Made by a program: the position numbers and the translations under genes
Assembly: GCA_964019165.1 (NCBI GenBank)
Contig: OZ025283.1
Location: 5,033,001 to 5,097,000, forward strand
Reading direction: 5' to 3'
Origin: Mastigias papua
Lineage: Eukaryota > Cnidaria > Scyphozoa > Rhizostomeae > Mastigiidae
Length of the DNA: 64,000 bases
The notes under the pieces: generated by a model
Databases searched by the model: none
Told to the model about the DNA's origin: nothing
Seen by the model: the letters and a program-made list of their open reading frames with translations, nothing else
In this document: one piece after another, positions 29,598 to 42,510 of the stretch
Numbering within the stretch: the first letter of the stretch is position 1
Layout: each line of letters opens with the position of its first letter

Positions 29598-31425
29598 TCT
29601 AGGGTTGTTTGGAGTTGTTGATATTATTAAGAGGATTTTGAGTTGCAGCATGAAGAACTGGAAATTGGAGTTAACATCATCAGGAGTTTCTTTAGGTGAA
29701 GTTAACATTAGAAGAGGAATCTTCCAAGGGAATAGTTTATCACCACTTCTGTTTGTTATATGCATGATACCTCTCACTATCGTTTTGAGGAAAGTTAATT
29801 TTCATTATGAGTTGGGCGATAAGGTTACCAAGTTAAGTCATTTGTTATTCATGGATGATTTAAAGCTGTTAGCAAAGTCTCATGACCAAATTGATTCTCT
29901 TATAGCGACAGTGCAAATGTTTAGTATGGATATTGGGATGGAGTTTGGAATTAACAAGTGTGAAGAAGTCATTTTACAACGAGGAAAAATTTTTAGAAGC
30001 ACAGGTTATTAATGAATGCTATTGAATTATTACTACCAGATGGGAAATTAATGAAAGCTATTGATGATGAAGGCTATAAGTACCTTGGGATATTGGAAAG
30101 TGATAAGATTAAAGAAAATGACATGAAACTTCAATTTGTAAAAGAGTACAAACGTAGAGTAAGGTTAATACTGAAGTCTAAATTGAATGGTAGAAACAAG
30201 ATCACAGCAATAAACACTTGGGCTGTTGCAGTTTTAAAGTATGGAGCTGATATTTTAAACTGGAATGTAGAAGAATTGAAGGAATTAGATAGAAAGAAAA
30301 GAAACTTACCATGCATAACGACTTACATCCAAAAAGTGATGTAGATAGACTCTATCTTAGTAGAAAGGATGGAGGAAGAGGATTGATGAGCTGTGAACAT
30401 GGTTTCAAAAGTGAAGAGAACAATCTGGGATGGTACCTGAAACATTCCAAGGAGGGATTGTTTCAAGGTGTCAAACATGTCGGTATTTTGAAATTTGAAA
30501 AAGTTGTAGCAAAGATGACTTAAAAATGCGATGAGAGAAAAAAGAATGGAGGCCTTGATAGGGAAAAAAATGTACAGTCACTTTGGTAGTGATATGCCTG
30601 TAACAACGGATAAAGAAAAAACCTGGAGTTGGATGAGAAAGTCTGATCTGAAAATAACGACGGAAGCGTTGATATGCGCAGTGCAAGAGCAAGCTATCAG
30701 AACGAACTATATAAAGTACAACATTGATAAGACAGTTGATTCCCGACATGTAGATTGAGTAAAAAAGAGGAGAAACTGTAAGTCATATAGTTAGCGAGTG
30801 CAAGAAGCTGGCGCAGACGTATGATAAGAGGAGACATGATAATGTCACAAAGATGAGTCATTGGAGACTCTGTGAAGTTTATGCTTGAAAAGACTGATCA
30901 ATGGTATGAGCACAGCCCAGAAACAGTCTCGGAAAATACTACACATAAGCTTCATTGGGACATGAATATTCAATGTGATCACACAATCGAAGCAAGAATG
31001 CCCGATATTGTCATTATTGATAAGGTTGAGAAGTCTGCAATAATTGTTGATGTTGTCATCCTTGGAGACAAGAGAATATCTGATAAAGAGACAGAAAAAA
31101 TTGAGAAATATCAGGATATCAAACGGGAAATTCAAATGCTTTGGAGTCTTCGAAAAGTACCTGTGGTACCTGATATTGTAGGAGCCCTTGGAAGTGTAAC
31201 ACACAATTTCAAGAAATTTATGGAACAAATCGGAATAGAGTCAGAGATCCATTTTGCACCAAAAAAACAACACTATTAGGGACAGCCAGGATATTGAGGA
31301 AAGTATTAGAGTACTGAGTAGGAACAGAATAAGGAACCTTTGATTATTGGTAATAATCAGCTTCCCCGCTTTACATATCGGTTTAACATCTACCAGTTAT
31401 TTGAGCAGCAAATTTACATAATAAT
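29598..31425 (+). mobile_element. R4/Dong-like LINE copy A2, 5'-truncated
   Basis: It starts in the RT right at the junction with B1 (IKCLGLFGVVDIIKRILSC). Frames follow: 29598-30012 with RRGIFQGNSLSPLLF and FMDDLKLL (FMDD box), 30012-30344 (thumb, DEGYKYLGILES), 30344-30758, and 30872-31279 with ARMPDIVIIDKVEKSAIIVD (endonuclease) and DIVGALGSV. A stop follows at about 31278, then LGTARILRKVLE in another frame. The zinc knuckle near 30780 has lost its pattern. The 3' untranslated region ends at TAATAATAAT near 31415-31425. Confidence 0.82.
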
Positions 31426-31429
31426 AATG

Positions 31430-32205
31430 GAAACTTTCATTCAAAATAATTTAAAAATACATTAAAAGCTAAAAGTTAATCTATCCAGCCAACTCTCCAA
31501 AATTGGGCATTGGCTGCATACTCACACAGTTCAAATTAAAGTATCCTTGAAAAAAATATCATTAAAAGCTTAAAAGTTCAGGAGATGTCCATTCTTTGTT
31601 TCTTCGACAAAATCTAAAGTACGACGATCTTATACATATATTTGTCATCCACTTGGTTAGGAACATGATTTCATTCTCTGGTACCCTTATACATCGTAAG
31701 AGTTCAAAGAAGTTTCTGCTGTCTTTCTCTATAAACCCGCAAGCACTCATGGACACATTAACATAACGAACGTCGTCATATTTTGTCAGTAAGTTTGATT
31801 TCAACGATTTGTATTTGTCGCGTTTTCTTTAGCTGTTTCCCTCCATATTTGTTTCAAAGCCGATGGTTAGTTCCACGATGGTTACTACTTTCTGATGAAC
31901 AAGAACAATGTCAGGTCTTTCATGATCACCTGTTACAACACATTGGGATGCAAAGGATGGAATATCCGCGTATGCATTCTTGCAGAATCTAGACAATGTA
32001 TTTGCAATGTAGCTGAGGACGGAATCGTGTCGCCATGTGTATCTCCCTTGGTCAAGGGAACTCTTGCAGCCTTCAACCATTTGACCCAGAGTTTGGTTGT
32101 GGTGGCACAGAGGACAAGCTTATTCTCTGAGTTGACCCCACGTAAACATGTTACTCATATTTGGCAGTGTATTGTTCAAGTATCTGATGGTAGAATTACA
32201 ATAAT
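31430..32205 (-). mobile_element. LINE fragment copy B2 (3' end)
   Basis: Minus strand. It reads from 32205 as STIRYLNNTLPNMSNM, then a decayed knuckle (CPLCHHNQTLGQM), GRYTWRHDSVLSYIA, ERPDIVLVHQKVV and VELTIGFETNMEG, then after a shift DDVRYVNVSMSACGF and CRRNKEWTSPELLSF ending at 31562. It is related to B1 but clearly diverged. Its 5' end stops at an AATAATAATAAT tract shared with copy A3. Confidence 0.78.
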
Positions 32206-33705
32206 AATAATCGGAATCCAACATAGCCAAATGAAAGAAACGATAAGGAAAGAATGTTACCGTAGAGTTCGTGCAATACTGAAAACTGAACTTAATTCTG
32301 CAAATCGCATAGAAGCCATAAACACTCTAGCCATCCCCGTAGTTATCTATAGCTTTAACATGGTCAACTGGACACTATCCGATATCAAGAAAATTGATAC
32401 CAAACTCAGAAAACTCATTTCGTGCAACCGTATGCATCATCCAAAGGCTGACGTAGATAGACTTTACATTCCAAGGAAGGATGGAGGCAGGGGATTGATT
32501 CAACTAGAACTAAGCCTGAAGACTGCAACAATTGGCTTACAGAGATACCTTGAAACAACTAAGGACTGGATGCTAGAGTTAGTAAAGACCCAAGAAGAAA
32601 CCAAAAGAATGCACTCAGTTAAGAAAGAAAGCAGTAAGTTTGCTGTCAAGCTAAATATAGAAACATCAATGGACGATGACTTACCAAGTGCAATACAAAC
32701 TAAGAACCTACAGAAGAAAGTCAAACAAGAAGGATTAAAGAAAATATTAGAAACTTGGAAAGGAAACCCTCTTCACGGTCAATATCCAAAACGTAATCAA
32801 CAAGCTGATGTTGATCAAGACAAAACACACCAGTGGCTGCGTGCAGTTGGCCTTAAGGCTGAAAGAGAAGGTTTTATAATAGCTGCACAAGACCAAAGTC
32901 TGCCCACCAGAAATTACCAATCAAAAATAATGAAAAATGGGGTTAGTCCCAAATGCCGCTTTTGTGATCAATATGACGAGACAATAGACCATCTAGTTTC
33001 AGGATGCCCTATACTGACGCCAAAAGAATATAAAGCGAGACATGATAGAGTTGGACAATACTTACATTGGACAATTTGCAAGCATTATAACATGTCGCAT
33101 TCTGCCAAGTGGTATGAACATAGAACCCCACCGGTAGTGGAAGGAGAGAACATCACAATACTATGGGACTTCTCAATAAATACAGATAGAGCAATTCAAG
33201 CAAATAGGCCAGACATAGTCATTAAAGATCACAAGAACAAAACATGCTTTCTTGTTGACATGGCAATCCCTACAGATAGAAACATTTCTATTAAAGAATT
33301 TGATAAGCTGTCTAAGTATAAAGACCTTCAAATTGAGATAGAGCGAATGTGGCATCTTAAGACAACTGTCATACCTATTGCAGTTGGTGCACTTGGCATG
33401 GTTAAAAGGGGAATTCATAACCATCTAAAATCAATACCTGGAGAGCCAAAGTTACAAAAAATACAGAAAATAGTCCCCACAAGTACGGCACACATTCTCC
33501 GCAAAGCATTTTCAATATAAAAGAAGACCTGAACAATATGGATATAATTATGCATTGAACACTGAACTGTATATTAATGTTAGCATACAAGCGAAAAACC
33601 TTCTTGCTGCAACAGGTTTTGGGATGATTCCCGGCAGCTTGATTGTACATATCCGAGATAAAAAGACATTTTCAAATAAAAATAATAATAATAATAATAA
33701 TAATA
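32206..33705 (+). mobile_element. R4/Dong-like LINE copy A3, 5'-truncated, frame intact
   Basis: It begins at an ACAATAATAATAAT tract. From 32206 to the TAA at 33518-33520 the frame is uninterrupted (about 437 codons): thumb (KETIRKECYRRVRAILKTEL), DVDRLYIPRKDGGRGL, knuckle CRFCDQYDETIDHLVSGC (C-x2-C-x8-H-x4-C), endonuclease ANRPDIVIKDHKNKTCFLVD and PIAVGALGMV, ending ILRKAFSI. The open frame also runs about 100 codons upstream, but that part is the antisense of B2 and not real. The RT is missing, so it cannot move by itself. The 3' end is (TAA)n at 33679-33705. Confidence 0.88.
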
Positions 33706-36700
33706 AAACCCCGAGACCATGAAATTCCGGGTTGGTGTCCGGCGGGGGCTAGTCTACCACCTCATGTCAACATGAACGTACAACCTACCAGAATTTCATA
33801 CCGCATCGCTCGTCGCGCGGGTTACCAAGGAGCGCGTCCCTCAGTGAGTGATCAGGCTGAGGTCGAAAAGTTAGCTACTGATCTCCCCTCCCGAGAAAAT
33901 GTAGATGGTAACTCAAATGGGAGCTACTTTCAACAGAGCCCACCTGCAGCAGTATCAAGTCCTATTTGTAACCAACAAACGAAAGGTAAACGACACAAAT
34001 GGACACGTGAGGAATACAAAGAAGTGATGCTATGTTACTACAAAGCACAAGCAGAGCCCTTGAAAGATAATATCACAAAGGAGACGTATAGAATTTGGCG
34101 ACAAAGAAATCCAAATGCTAGACCAAATATGGATGCAAACAAGATAGCCAGTCAGAGGCGATATATAGAAAAGAACAACAAATTAACAGCAATTGAGATA
34201 GATCAAATTAAAGTATATATAGAACAAGAAAGTCGTTACATGAATGCAAATACGAATGAGAATAACGAAACTGTTGTTGAAGAATACGACCAACAGGCTG
34301 AAGGAGAAATATTGACAGTGGGAATCAACAAAAATGCAGCATTTGTAATTGATTCAAGTGAATTAGCAGAGGAAATTTTCAGTAAGTATGCAGATCTTGA
34401 ATATATCGAAGTAAAGGACAGACCACCCTTACCTAAATTGCCCCTTACCAAACAGCTGAAAGCATTAATCAATCAAAGTAATTCAGTTCTAGGAAAGTAT
34501 GTACCAGGAAAGTCACTCAATGAAATCGACCGACTGTTATATGCAACAGGCTTTGTGATCTCTGATAGAGTAGGGAAGACACCAAAACAGCAAAGGCATC
34601 AAATATCGCATGCAAAACCTAAATGGCAAATTAGAATAGAGAAACAGATTGAGAAGATGAGAGGGGAACTGTCGTTCCTGACAGAAATGTCAAAAGAAGA
34701 GAACAATCTGAAAAAGTCAAGGAAAAGAGATGGGATTCAGAGGAAGTACAACATCAAAACAAAGAAAGATTCTGAAGCTATAATGGAAATCCTTAAAATG
34801 AAGATTCAAGCAAAAGCTCAGCGATTGCGAAGATATGCCAAGAGAAGCAAGCAATACAATCAAAACAGACTCTTTAACAATGATCGCAAGAAATTTTATA
34901 GGTCCCTAGGTAAAAAAGAAATGAAAGTAAAGAATCCACCGAGCAAAGAAGAGATAGAACAATTTTGGAGAGGCATCTTAGGAGAAGAAAAGCACCATAA
35001 TGATAAAGCGCATTGGATAACTCGAGAAGAAGCAAAATACGCACATGTAGAGAGCCAAACATGGAATTTAATAACGAAGGAAGAGGTTCATAATGCCATT
35101 AAAAAATCAAGTAATTGGAAGTCTCCAGGTGTAGACACAATACCAAATTTTTGGCTAAAACAACTATCAGCAGCTCATGATGCACTAGCAACTGCATTTA
35201 ACAAAGCGATTGACAACCCAGAAGATTTACCAGAGTGGTTTACTACAGCTCGCACTTTTCTTATACCTAAAAATGGTGAAAGTGATAAACCAAAGAATTA
35301 CAGGCCAATAGCTTGCTTACCTACATTATATAAAGTATTGACGTCAATCTTGTCAGAGCGCAGCTATAAACATATCCTATCCAATAACATATTACCGGAA
35401 GAGCAAAAAGGTTGTGCAAGAAATTCATATGGATGCAAAGATCAACTTCTTTTGAACAAAGCAATAATTGAAGATTGCAAGAAGAGGAAGAAAAACTTAA
35501 ATGTAGCTTGGATAGGTTACAGAAAAGCTTACGATAGTGTTCCACATAGTTGGATTTTGAAAACAACGTCAATCTATAAATTTAACCACAAAATGGTAAA
35601 TTTCATGGAGAAATCAATGAAGTCATGGAATACTACAATGTATCTGAATCATGTTCAAGGTCTTTTGACAACAGGCAAGATCAGTATCAAACAAGGGATA
35701 TTTCAAGGGGATTCTCTCTCACCTTTATTATTCTGTTTAGCATTAGTGCCGTTAACATCAGAAATTAATGCCAGTGGATATGGATACAAGATGAACAGGA
35801 ATAGTGTGCCAATTAGTAACCTGCTGTATATGGACGATCTGAAACTCTACGCGTCCAACGATGATCAACAGCAAGGAGAATTAACAATTGTAAAGCAATT
35901 TAGCGAGGACATCAAAATGACTTTTGGCTTGGATAAATGTGCAAAGGCATCATTCAAACAGGGTAAACTTATCAGCACTGGCAATATTGAGCTGGATCAA
36001 GAAGCAACTATAAGTGAATTAGACCCGAATAGCGGATATAAATATCTAGGAGTAGATGAAAGTGATGGCATACAACATACTAAAATGAAAGAGAAAATCA
36101 GAAAGGAATATTGCAGAAGAGTGCGACTAATATTGAGATCAGAGTTAAATGGAAAAAACAAAATAGAAGCGATAAACAGTTTGGCAATACCTGTTGTTCA
36201 ATATAGTTTCGGCGTAATAGATTGGAAATATTCTGAGCTAAAAAAACTTGACTCAAAGACAAGGAAAATCTTAACAATGCATGGGATATTACACCCAAAA
36301 TCCGATGTTGACAGAATTTACATAGCCAGGAAAGAAGGAGGAAGAGGACTAATAGAAATAGAGAGTGCATATAAAGTAGCTATAGTTGGGCTTAACCACT
36401 ATCTTGAAAACAAGAACACTTTGTCTAGCAATATGATTATTATGCATGAGAAGACAAAACTAAAGTATTCAATTAGTAAAACTGCCAAAACTATCGAAAC
36501 AGAAATGACAGATTTGAAATTTACACCTAGTACAAACAAGACAACAGCAAAAAATGCAAAAGTATTGAAACAAGAAATAAAGAAAGAACTTGTTAAGAGG
36601 AAGAATAGTAGATGGCGTAGTAAACCGTTGCATGGAAAGTACCCTTCGCTTATTGGGGAACCACATGTTGATTCTCAAAATACAAACAATTGGCTCAGAT

Positions 36701-37482
36701 CAGACATCAAAGGAGAAACAGAGGGATTATTGACAGCAGCGCAAGACCAAGCTCTATACACGCGAAATTATCAGAAAAATATAGTTGGCAATGAAATTGA
36801 TAGTAGATGCAGAATATGCTATAAGCAGTCCGAAACAATTGATCATATAATCTCAGGGTGAGAAGTATTAGCAAAGGTAGAATACATTGAAAGACACAAT
36901 AAAGCTGCAGCATATGTACACTGGAATATTTGTAAAGATCTAGGAATCAAGACAGGAGACAATTGGTATGAGCACCAGCCAGACACTGTAACTAATACTG
37001 ACACACATACAGTGCTGTGGGACATGGCAGTGCAAACAGATAGACATATAAGTGCAAACAGGCCTGATATAATAATTAAAGATAGAGTAAATTCAATTTG
37101 CAAGCTGATAGACATGACTGTACCATGTGATAAGAATGTATCAAGCAAAGAAATAGAGAAGAAAAGCAAATATAAGGATCTTGAAATTGAAATACAACGG
37201 ATGTGGAAAATGAAAACGGAAGTAATACCCATTGTGATAGGAGCACTTGGTACCATCAAAATAGGAATGGTCAACAACATCAGAAACGTCTCAGAAAAAA
37301 TAAATATTCAGTCTCTTCAAAAGACGTGCTTATTAGGGACTGCAAGGATCCTTCGTAAAGTACTTAGTATCTGAACTTTGGGACATGAAATGCCTTAGGT
37401 GTATTGTTTACACCCGGACAATGAAGAAGCAACCAGTACAAACTGTGATATTTAAGGAATAACATAATAATAATAATAATAA
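33706..37482 (+). mobile_element. R4/Dong-like LINE copy A4, full length
   Basis: It is the only full-length copy in the cluster. It starts right after (TAA)n (CCCCGAGACCATGAAATTCC near 33708) and ends in (TAA)n at 37465-37482. The two TAA tracts fit insertion into a TAA repeat, as known for Dong in silkworm. It follows A3 head to tail with no other DNA between them. The 3' untranslated region is about 90 bp. Confidence 0.88.
33772..37374 (+). pseudogene. LINE protein (Myb-like, RT, zinc knuckle, REL endonuclease) with one TGA
   Basis: 1200 codons from the ATG at 33772 to the TGA at 37372, with one internal TGA at 36859-36861; the frame is otherwise intact. The ATG is chosen as the first in-frame one after the TAA tract (context CAACATGA); the frame is open further upstream only through the TAA repeat. 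Domains: N-terminal Myb-like DNA-binding region near residue 76 (KWTREEYKEVMLCYY), basic coiled region (about 290-400), RT with RKAYDSVPHSWI, KQGIFQGDSLSPLLF and YMDD at 686-689, thumb, knuckle C1013-x2-C1016-x8-H1025-x4-stop1030, and the endonuclease with RPD (D1099) and D1114. The stop codon sits exactly where copy A3 has the last knuckle cysteine. Family: site-specific LINEs that nick DNA with a PD-(D/E)XK enzyme and prime reverse transcription there. Confidence 0.9.
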
Positions 37483-38359
37483 GATTCTAAAGGATTGTCA
37501 ATGCCTGTATGGTTGAGGAAGATGAGCGTACGCAACACATAGCCTCTGACTGTCCAAGTCCAACTCCTGCCCTTCACGTGGTAGAATTGTCGGAAACTAA
37601 TAGGAAAAGGGGTGTAAAGTGACTTTCTGGCGCCTTAAGATAACCAATGCTCCGGGCAGGGCGTTGCCAGCAGTTGTTCTAGAAGAAGGAAAAGCTCTGA
37701 TTTCAGAACAAGGCAGTTGCGGCCTTTAGTCATGGCAGACAGCCCAACTAATGGAAGCTACATGAACAATGGTATGGACAGATACAGCTCATTAGTCTTG
37801 GATGATAATGCATCTTGTTGAGGTTACATAAACAATTATATCCGCAACCCGAAGGTACCGTGCAGAGATAGGTGACTGGCTACTGTGCAATGAAGTCACC
37901 AATCAAAGAATGATTCTTCCTTTGATGAGTTATTGGAGAAAAGTGAAAGCGTGAAAATACATGTTCAAAATCTCCAGAAACTGATGATCTAAATTAACAA
38001 GACAATAAACAACTTGAACCCCTCACATATTTGGTAATTTCACCAAGAAAAGGTTCTGAAATATGACCTACAAAAATTTGTCGATTGCAAAGAACACGAA
38101 GAACAAAATTTGGAGTTGAGTCATTATCACTTAGAGTAAGCCTCCTTTAGAACACACTTATAAGGCCTTAGTGATCACATAAAAGCACTTCCAAAAGTTG
38201 CAGCTTTCAAACGAGCGATCAATCACTGGTTTGGTGATAAATGTAATTGCCAGATTTGTAAATAGCCAGAATTTTAAATTTGCTTGATTTTCGGTTAAAG
38301 TTATTTTTGCAAATAGTTGGTATAAATTAGTAATTAGACCAGCTTTAAATAAGATTATC
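37483..38359. other. Unassigned stretch between A4 and A5
   Basis: A short plus-strand frame near 37500-37620 reads ACMVEEDERTQHIASDCP, similar in style to a LINE zinc knuckle, and a later one near 37733 reads MADSPTNGSYMNNGMDRY. Both are broken soon. This may be the remains of yet another element. I see no host gene. Confidence 0.35.
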
Positions 38360-39410
38360 ATCATTATCATTATGAAAAGAGTTGAAGAAAGGCGGGATCA
38401 GAAGAATCCTGAATATAACTAAGCTAGTTGGCAAAAATTGAGGGACAATGCCATAAAGTTTAAGAAGGAGTCAGATGTACTGGATATAATTCTAGTCCGA
38501 CAAAGAGGAAAACAACCACATATAGAGATGGCAGATATCTGTTTGGAAGAACAGATGGCCGTGAGCATAGAGGATATAGTATCAGCTGATGAAAATGAGC
38601 AATCAGGAGAGATAATCAATGGAGAGGATCGAGAGCTAATAGCCTGGGATATTGAGGTCTTAGAACCAACTGAACCAAATGCGCGGTCTGGAGTAGTGCT
38701 GAATTAAGAAGAGAGGGAAATAGAAAAATCTTTCATAGTGGAATTGGAGAAAATGACGCCTACATCAATGAAGCAACTGGAACTCCGAGTGAAGCTGCCA
38801 AAAATAAGACTTTCGGTGATCAAATGTGTGAGAGAGGAAACAAGATTTTGGAATTTTGGGTTTATATTTGAGTGAAGTGGATACTATACTAGAAAGAAGT
38901 GACAAAGTGGATGCAATGGAAAAAGTGATAACATCAGGTTTGGGAGTGCATACAACGGCTTGTGAATAAAGTTGTAAAGGGAAAAAACGTGAAGGAGGAA
39001 ATCGAAGGGAACGCAAACTGAAAGAAGAGATTAAAGAAATGAGAATGATGGCTTCCAGAACAGGCAATGAGTTGTATTGAAGAAAGCATTGCAGAAAAGC
39101 AATAGTAAAAGAAAAAGCCATTCTCCAGGAACTGAGGAAGAAAATGTCAAAAGATGTGACTAATTCCAAATTGAGAAATATGAAAGAGCTTTGGCTAGAT
39201 AAGTTGAGGTACAGACCGATTAAACTATAAAAGTGCTTGGGAAAAAGTAACAGAAAGCAGGATAACGTTATGTTTCAATGTGACCAGAAAGGCTTTACCA
39301 GAAAGCTAGGGGAGGATGGGGCCCATGAGGGGAGAATGCCAAACATAGACAGTTTTTTGGAGTATATGGGAGGTATATGGGAGAAGAAGGACAATGCACC
39401 ATATTTTATT
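38360..39410 (+). mobile_element. R4/Dong-like LINE copy A5, 5' part
   Basis: Decayed N-terminal region on the plus strand: WQKLRDNAIKFKKESDVLD, an acidic stretch (38438-38707), and a basic region with stops. It ends with FQCDQKGFTRKLGEDG and DSFLEYMGGIWEKKDNAP, which match the pre-RT segment of A4 (FYRSLGKKE, EQFWRGILGEEK) in style. The copy breaks off near 39405 and continues at 42222 after an inserted LINE. Confidence 0.65.
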
Positions 39411-40012
39411 TGATTTCATTTAAAATTATTTAACGTAGGTATAGAACGAAATAGTTATACAACTAATTAAAGCTAACATACTGCAAAGCTGAAACTTGTA
39501 AAGAACTTAACTTTTTTACGGAAAAATGTGAGAAAAGAATAAAATAAAATAAGTATATCAATAACTAGTTTCTACAGATGTTACACGTGCAATGAGTGCC
39601 TTTCCAGGATTTGATTCCAGGATTTGATTCCAGGAGAAACACCAGCTCATCCTCAGGGATTATTTTCCCATTCACATTTAGATGTAACTTGGTATCTACT
39701 CTTTTTCCGAGAAACATTATTTGAAGTTTCGCAGGGTTGACAACCATCCCATTCTGGTCAAACTAAGTAAGGATGGACGGTAAGGTGTTCTCTACTTCAG
39801 TAATCACTATATCCATCGATTGCCTGCATGAATACAGTGTGATGTCGTCTGTAGAATTACAGATGTTGCAATACAAATTCATATAGAACATATCATTCAT
39901 AAAAACATTGAAGAGCAAGGATCAAAGTACAGTTTTTGATTCGCGAAGCGTAATCTATGTGGTGATGAGGGGAATTTTCCTGTAGACACTAGCCTCGTTT
40001 CCCACAAACACA

Positions 40013-40112
<100 letters not shown>

Positions 40113-40396
40113 TGTGCTTGTCGTGATAATTAGTTATTTTATTCGTAACCTCTCGTAAAACTTAGTAGTTTTACACTATTCTCCTCTTACCAACAATTTC
40201 TGTCGCTTAAAACAGATGCACCAGAGCTATTGAATCTATAGCAAAAATAGACTAAATGCTGCTTGCCATATGCTGAGCCTGTTCAATGAGAAACTTAAAA
40301 AAGACTATCGATTGCTAGCTGGACTCTTAACTAATGACAAATTATTTTCAAGAGAACTGATATTGTTGACTGAATGCTTTATCTTATTATATTTTA

Positions 40397-40824
40397 CCGT
40401 AAATCCTCGATTAAGCAGCCGGGGGTTTATTTGCAAAATGAATTTTTGGGTGGGGACTTATTCGAGGGGGGGCTTATTTCAAAGTCTGGCATTTTCCTCA
40501 AAGTTGACATGAAATATACCATAACTGTCTCAATCAACTAAATTTTGAGTTTCTAGTTAAAGAAGCTGATATCGTTAAAAGAGTTACAAAGAGTTGTGTG
40601 AAAACTTAACAAACACTATAATGTTTCTATTATCACGAAAATCGCGTTTCTCTTTGCTTGTATGCCTCCATTCAAAGGAAGTAATACTGTAGAGCTATTG
40701 TACTGTGAGGGCTTCTTGAAATATGATATTATTCGACAATTGTGCTTCCCTCGAATAAGCCCCCATGGGGGCTTATTCGAGGGGGGCTTATTCGGAGGTG
40801 GGGGGCGTATTCGAGGATTTACGG
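40397..40824. mobile_element. MITE with CCGTAAATCCTCGA ends and TA duplication
   Basis: Perfect 15-bp inverted ends: CCGTAAATCCTCGA at 40397 and TCGAGGATTTACGG to 40824, each next to TA. Internal G-rich blocks (CTTATTCGAGGGGGG, GGGGGCTTATTCGAGG) are repeated near both ends. It has no transposase. TA target and size fit a Tc1/mariner-type MITE. Confidence 0.8.
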
Positions 40825-42221
40825 TATATGCTGAACATTTCTTGAGAAAGATGTGCTATCCCTTATTAGCTTCAACTGTTATACCTGGGCCAAATTTGCC
40901 AGTTTTGATATCCATGTAAAAGAATGGATAAAGCCCCCTAAAATTTCCCAGAAATCAAGTTCCACTTTAAATGCACATTTATGAAAAGTTCAGTAAGTTA
41001 ATACTCAGAACTGAAATAAATATTTTACTAAAGTAGTTGAAAAGTCTGCACAGTTCTAGTGCAAAAGTTACATTTCCAGACTCATATTTATGATTTTTCA
41101 GTTTCAAATACCCACCATTTTGGACTTGGGATGGTACAAATAGATTACCATTTAGCTATGTGGTCAAGGATCACAAATAAGTATTAAATAGAGTGCGCAG
41201 ACCGTTCATTTGACCGTAACAGTGTTGGAAAAAAATTTTCAACTGAAAATCACGCTATTCATTATCGACTATTGTGAATTTTCCTATGAGCATGGTGTTG
41301 ATCATTTGTATGTTTACCTATTTTTATTTTATCATATTTGCTTAGACATGTTCCAATTTTAACTCTTTGAATACGGTTGCTTAAGTGACTCAACATTAAT
41401 CTAAGACTGCTTCTATCAAGTGCATAGGCCTCCAACTTTGCAATCAATATGTCGTGTGGAATGCAATCGTATGCCTTAGATAGATCCATTAGTACTGTGC
41501 CAACAACACTTCTAGAATCTAAGCGCTGCTTCCTGGTTTCAATTTCTCGAAATAAGGCATGTTTTGTACTATAGCCTTTTCGGAAACCTGATAATAAGTT
41601 AGAAAGGAGAGTGCTGAAATAAGACTGCATTTGACCGCAAATTATTCTTTGACACATTTATGACACTGAAGGTAAGACACTAATTGGTCTATAATTAGAT
41701 TTCATGTAGGATTCCTTACTTTTAACAACTGGTGACACTGTTGCAGCCTTCAGCTCTTCAGGAAAAACACAGTCGTTAATAGACATGTTGATGCAATCAG
41801 TATGGGTGGGGGGGGGGGGAATGGCTGTTTTGGATATTTTAAGGACCTTCGATGGTATACTTCCGCTAGATGCTTTTTTATCATTCAGCGCATTGATCTG
41901 TTCGGATATTTCCCATGGGTTAACATGGGTAAATTCCAAAGGATGGGAGATTTTTGTCTGCTCTTCAATCCTCAGTATGCTATCATGACTTTTGTACTTT
42001 TCAATAGCTTGGTTAACCTTTTCATCCACTGTTCCATTCTGATCAGTGTCTGTGAAAATCCGGTCTAGGTATAATGTATTAGTTATATTCAAGAAATAAG
42101 AATTTAAACTCTCAGCTACCCGGGTCTCCTCCTGGAAGATTTCACTATTTTCAGAACATGCAATAATCGCTTTCTTAACGTTATTATTTCTGTGCTATTT
42201 GTCACTGCTTCTTACCATTCT

Positions 42222-42510
42222 CTTTTTGGATGGAGCATGTGATTCCAAGATGTTTAAAAAATAATCTCAAACTAAAAAATGGTACTGAGTTTCAAGTTAC
42301 TTTTGAGAATTTGACAAGGGAAATTAGAAAAAGAAAGGGATGGACAGCTCCAGGAATTGACGGAATACAGAATGATTGGTGGAAGAAATTCGAATCTACT
42401 CAGAAAGCACTCACAAGAGTGTTCACAAAGCTGACGGACAATAATCATATGATACCGATATGGTGGCCAGCAGGAAGGACGATATTGCTCCCTAAGACAA
42501 AGGAAGGCTA
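42222..42510 (+). mobile_element. R4/Dong-like LINE copy A5, continuation
   Basis: The frame resumes on the plus strand with WMEHVIPRCLKNNLKLKNG, RKRKGWTAPGIDGIQNDWW (RT entry, as KSPGVDTIPNFWL in A4) and WWPAGRTILLPKT, then is lost near 42505. Position and order make it the direct continuation of the piece that ends at 39410. Confidence 0.7.

Noticed and set aside
31829..32205. Plus-strand N-terminus of the 541-codon frame
   Set aside because: It is the antisense of LINE fragment B2.
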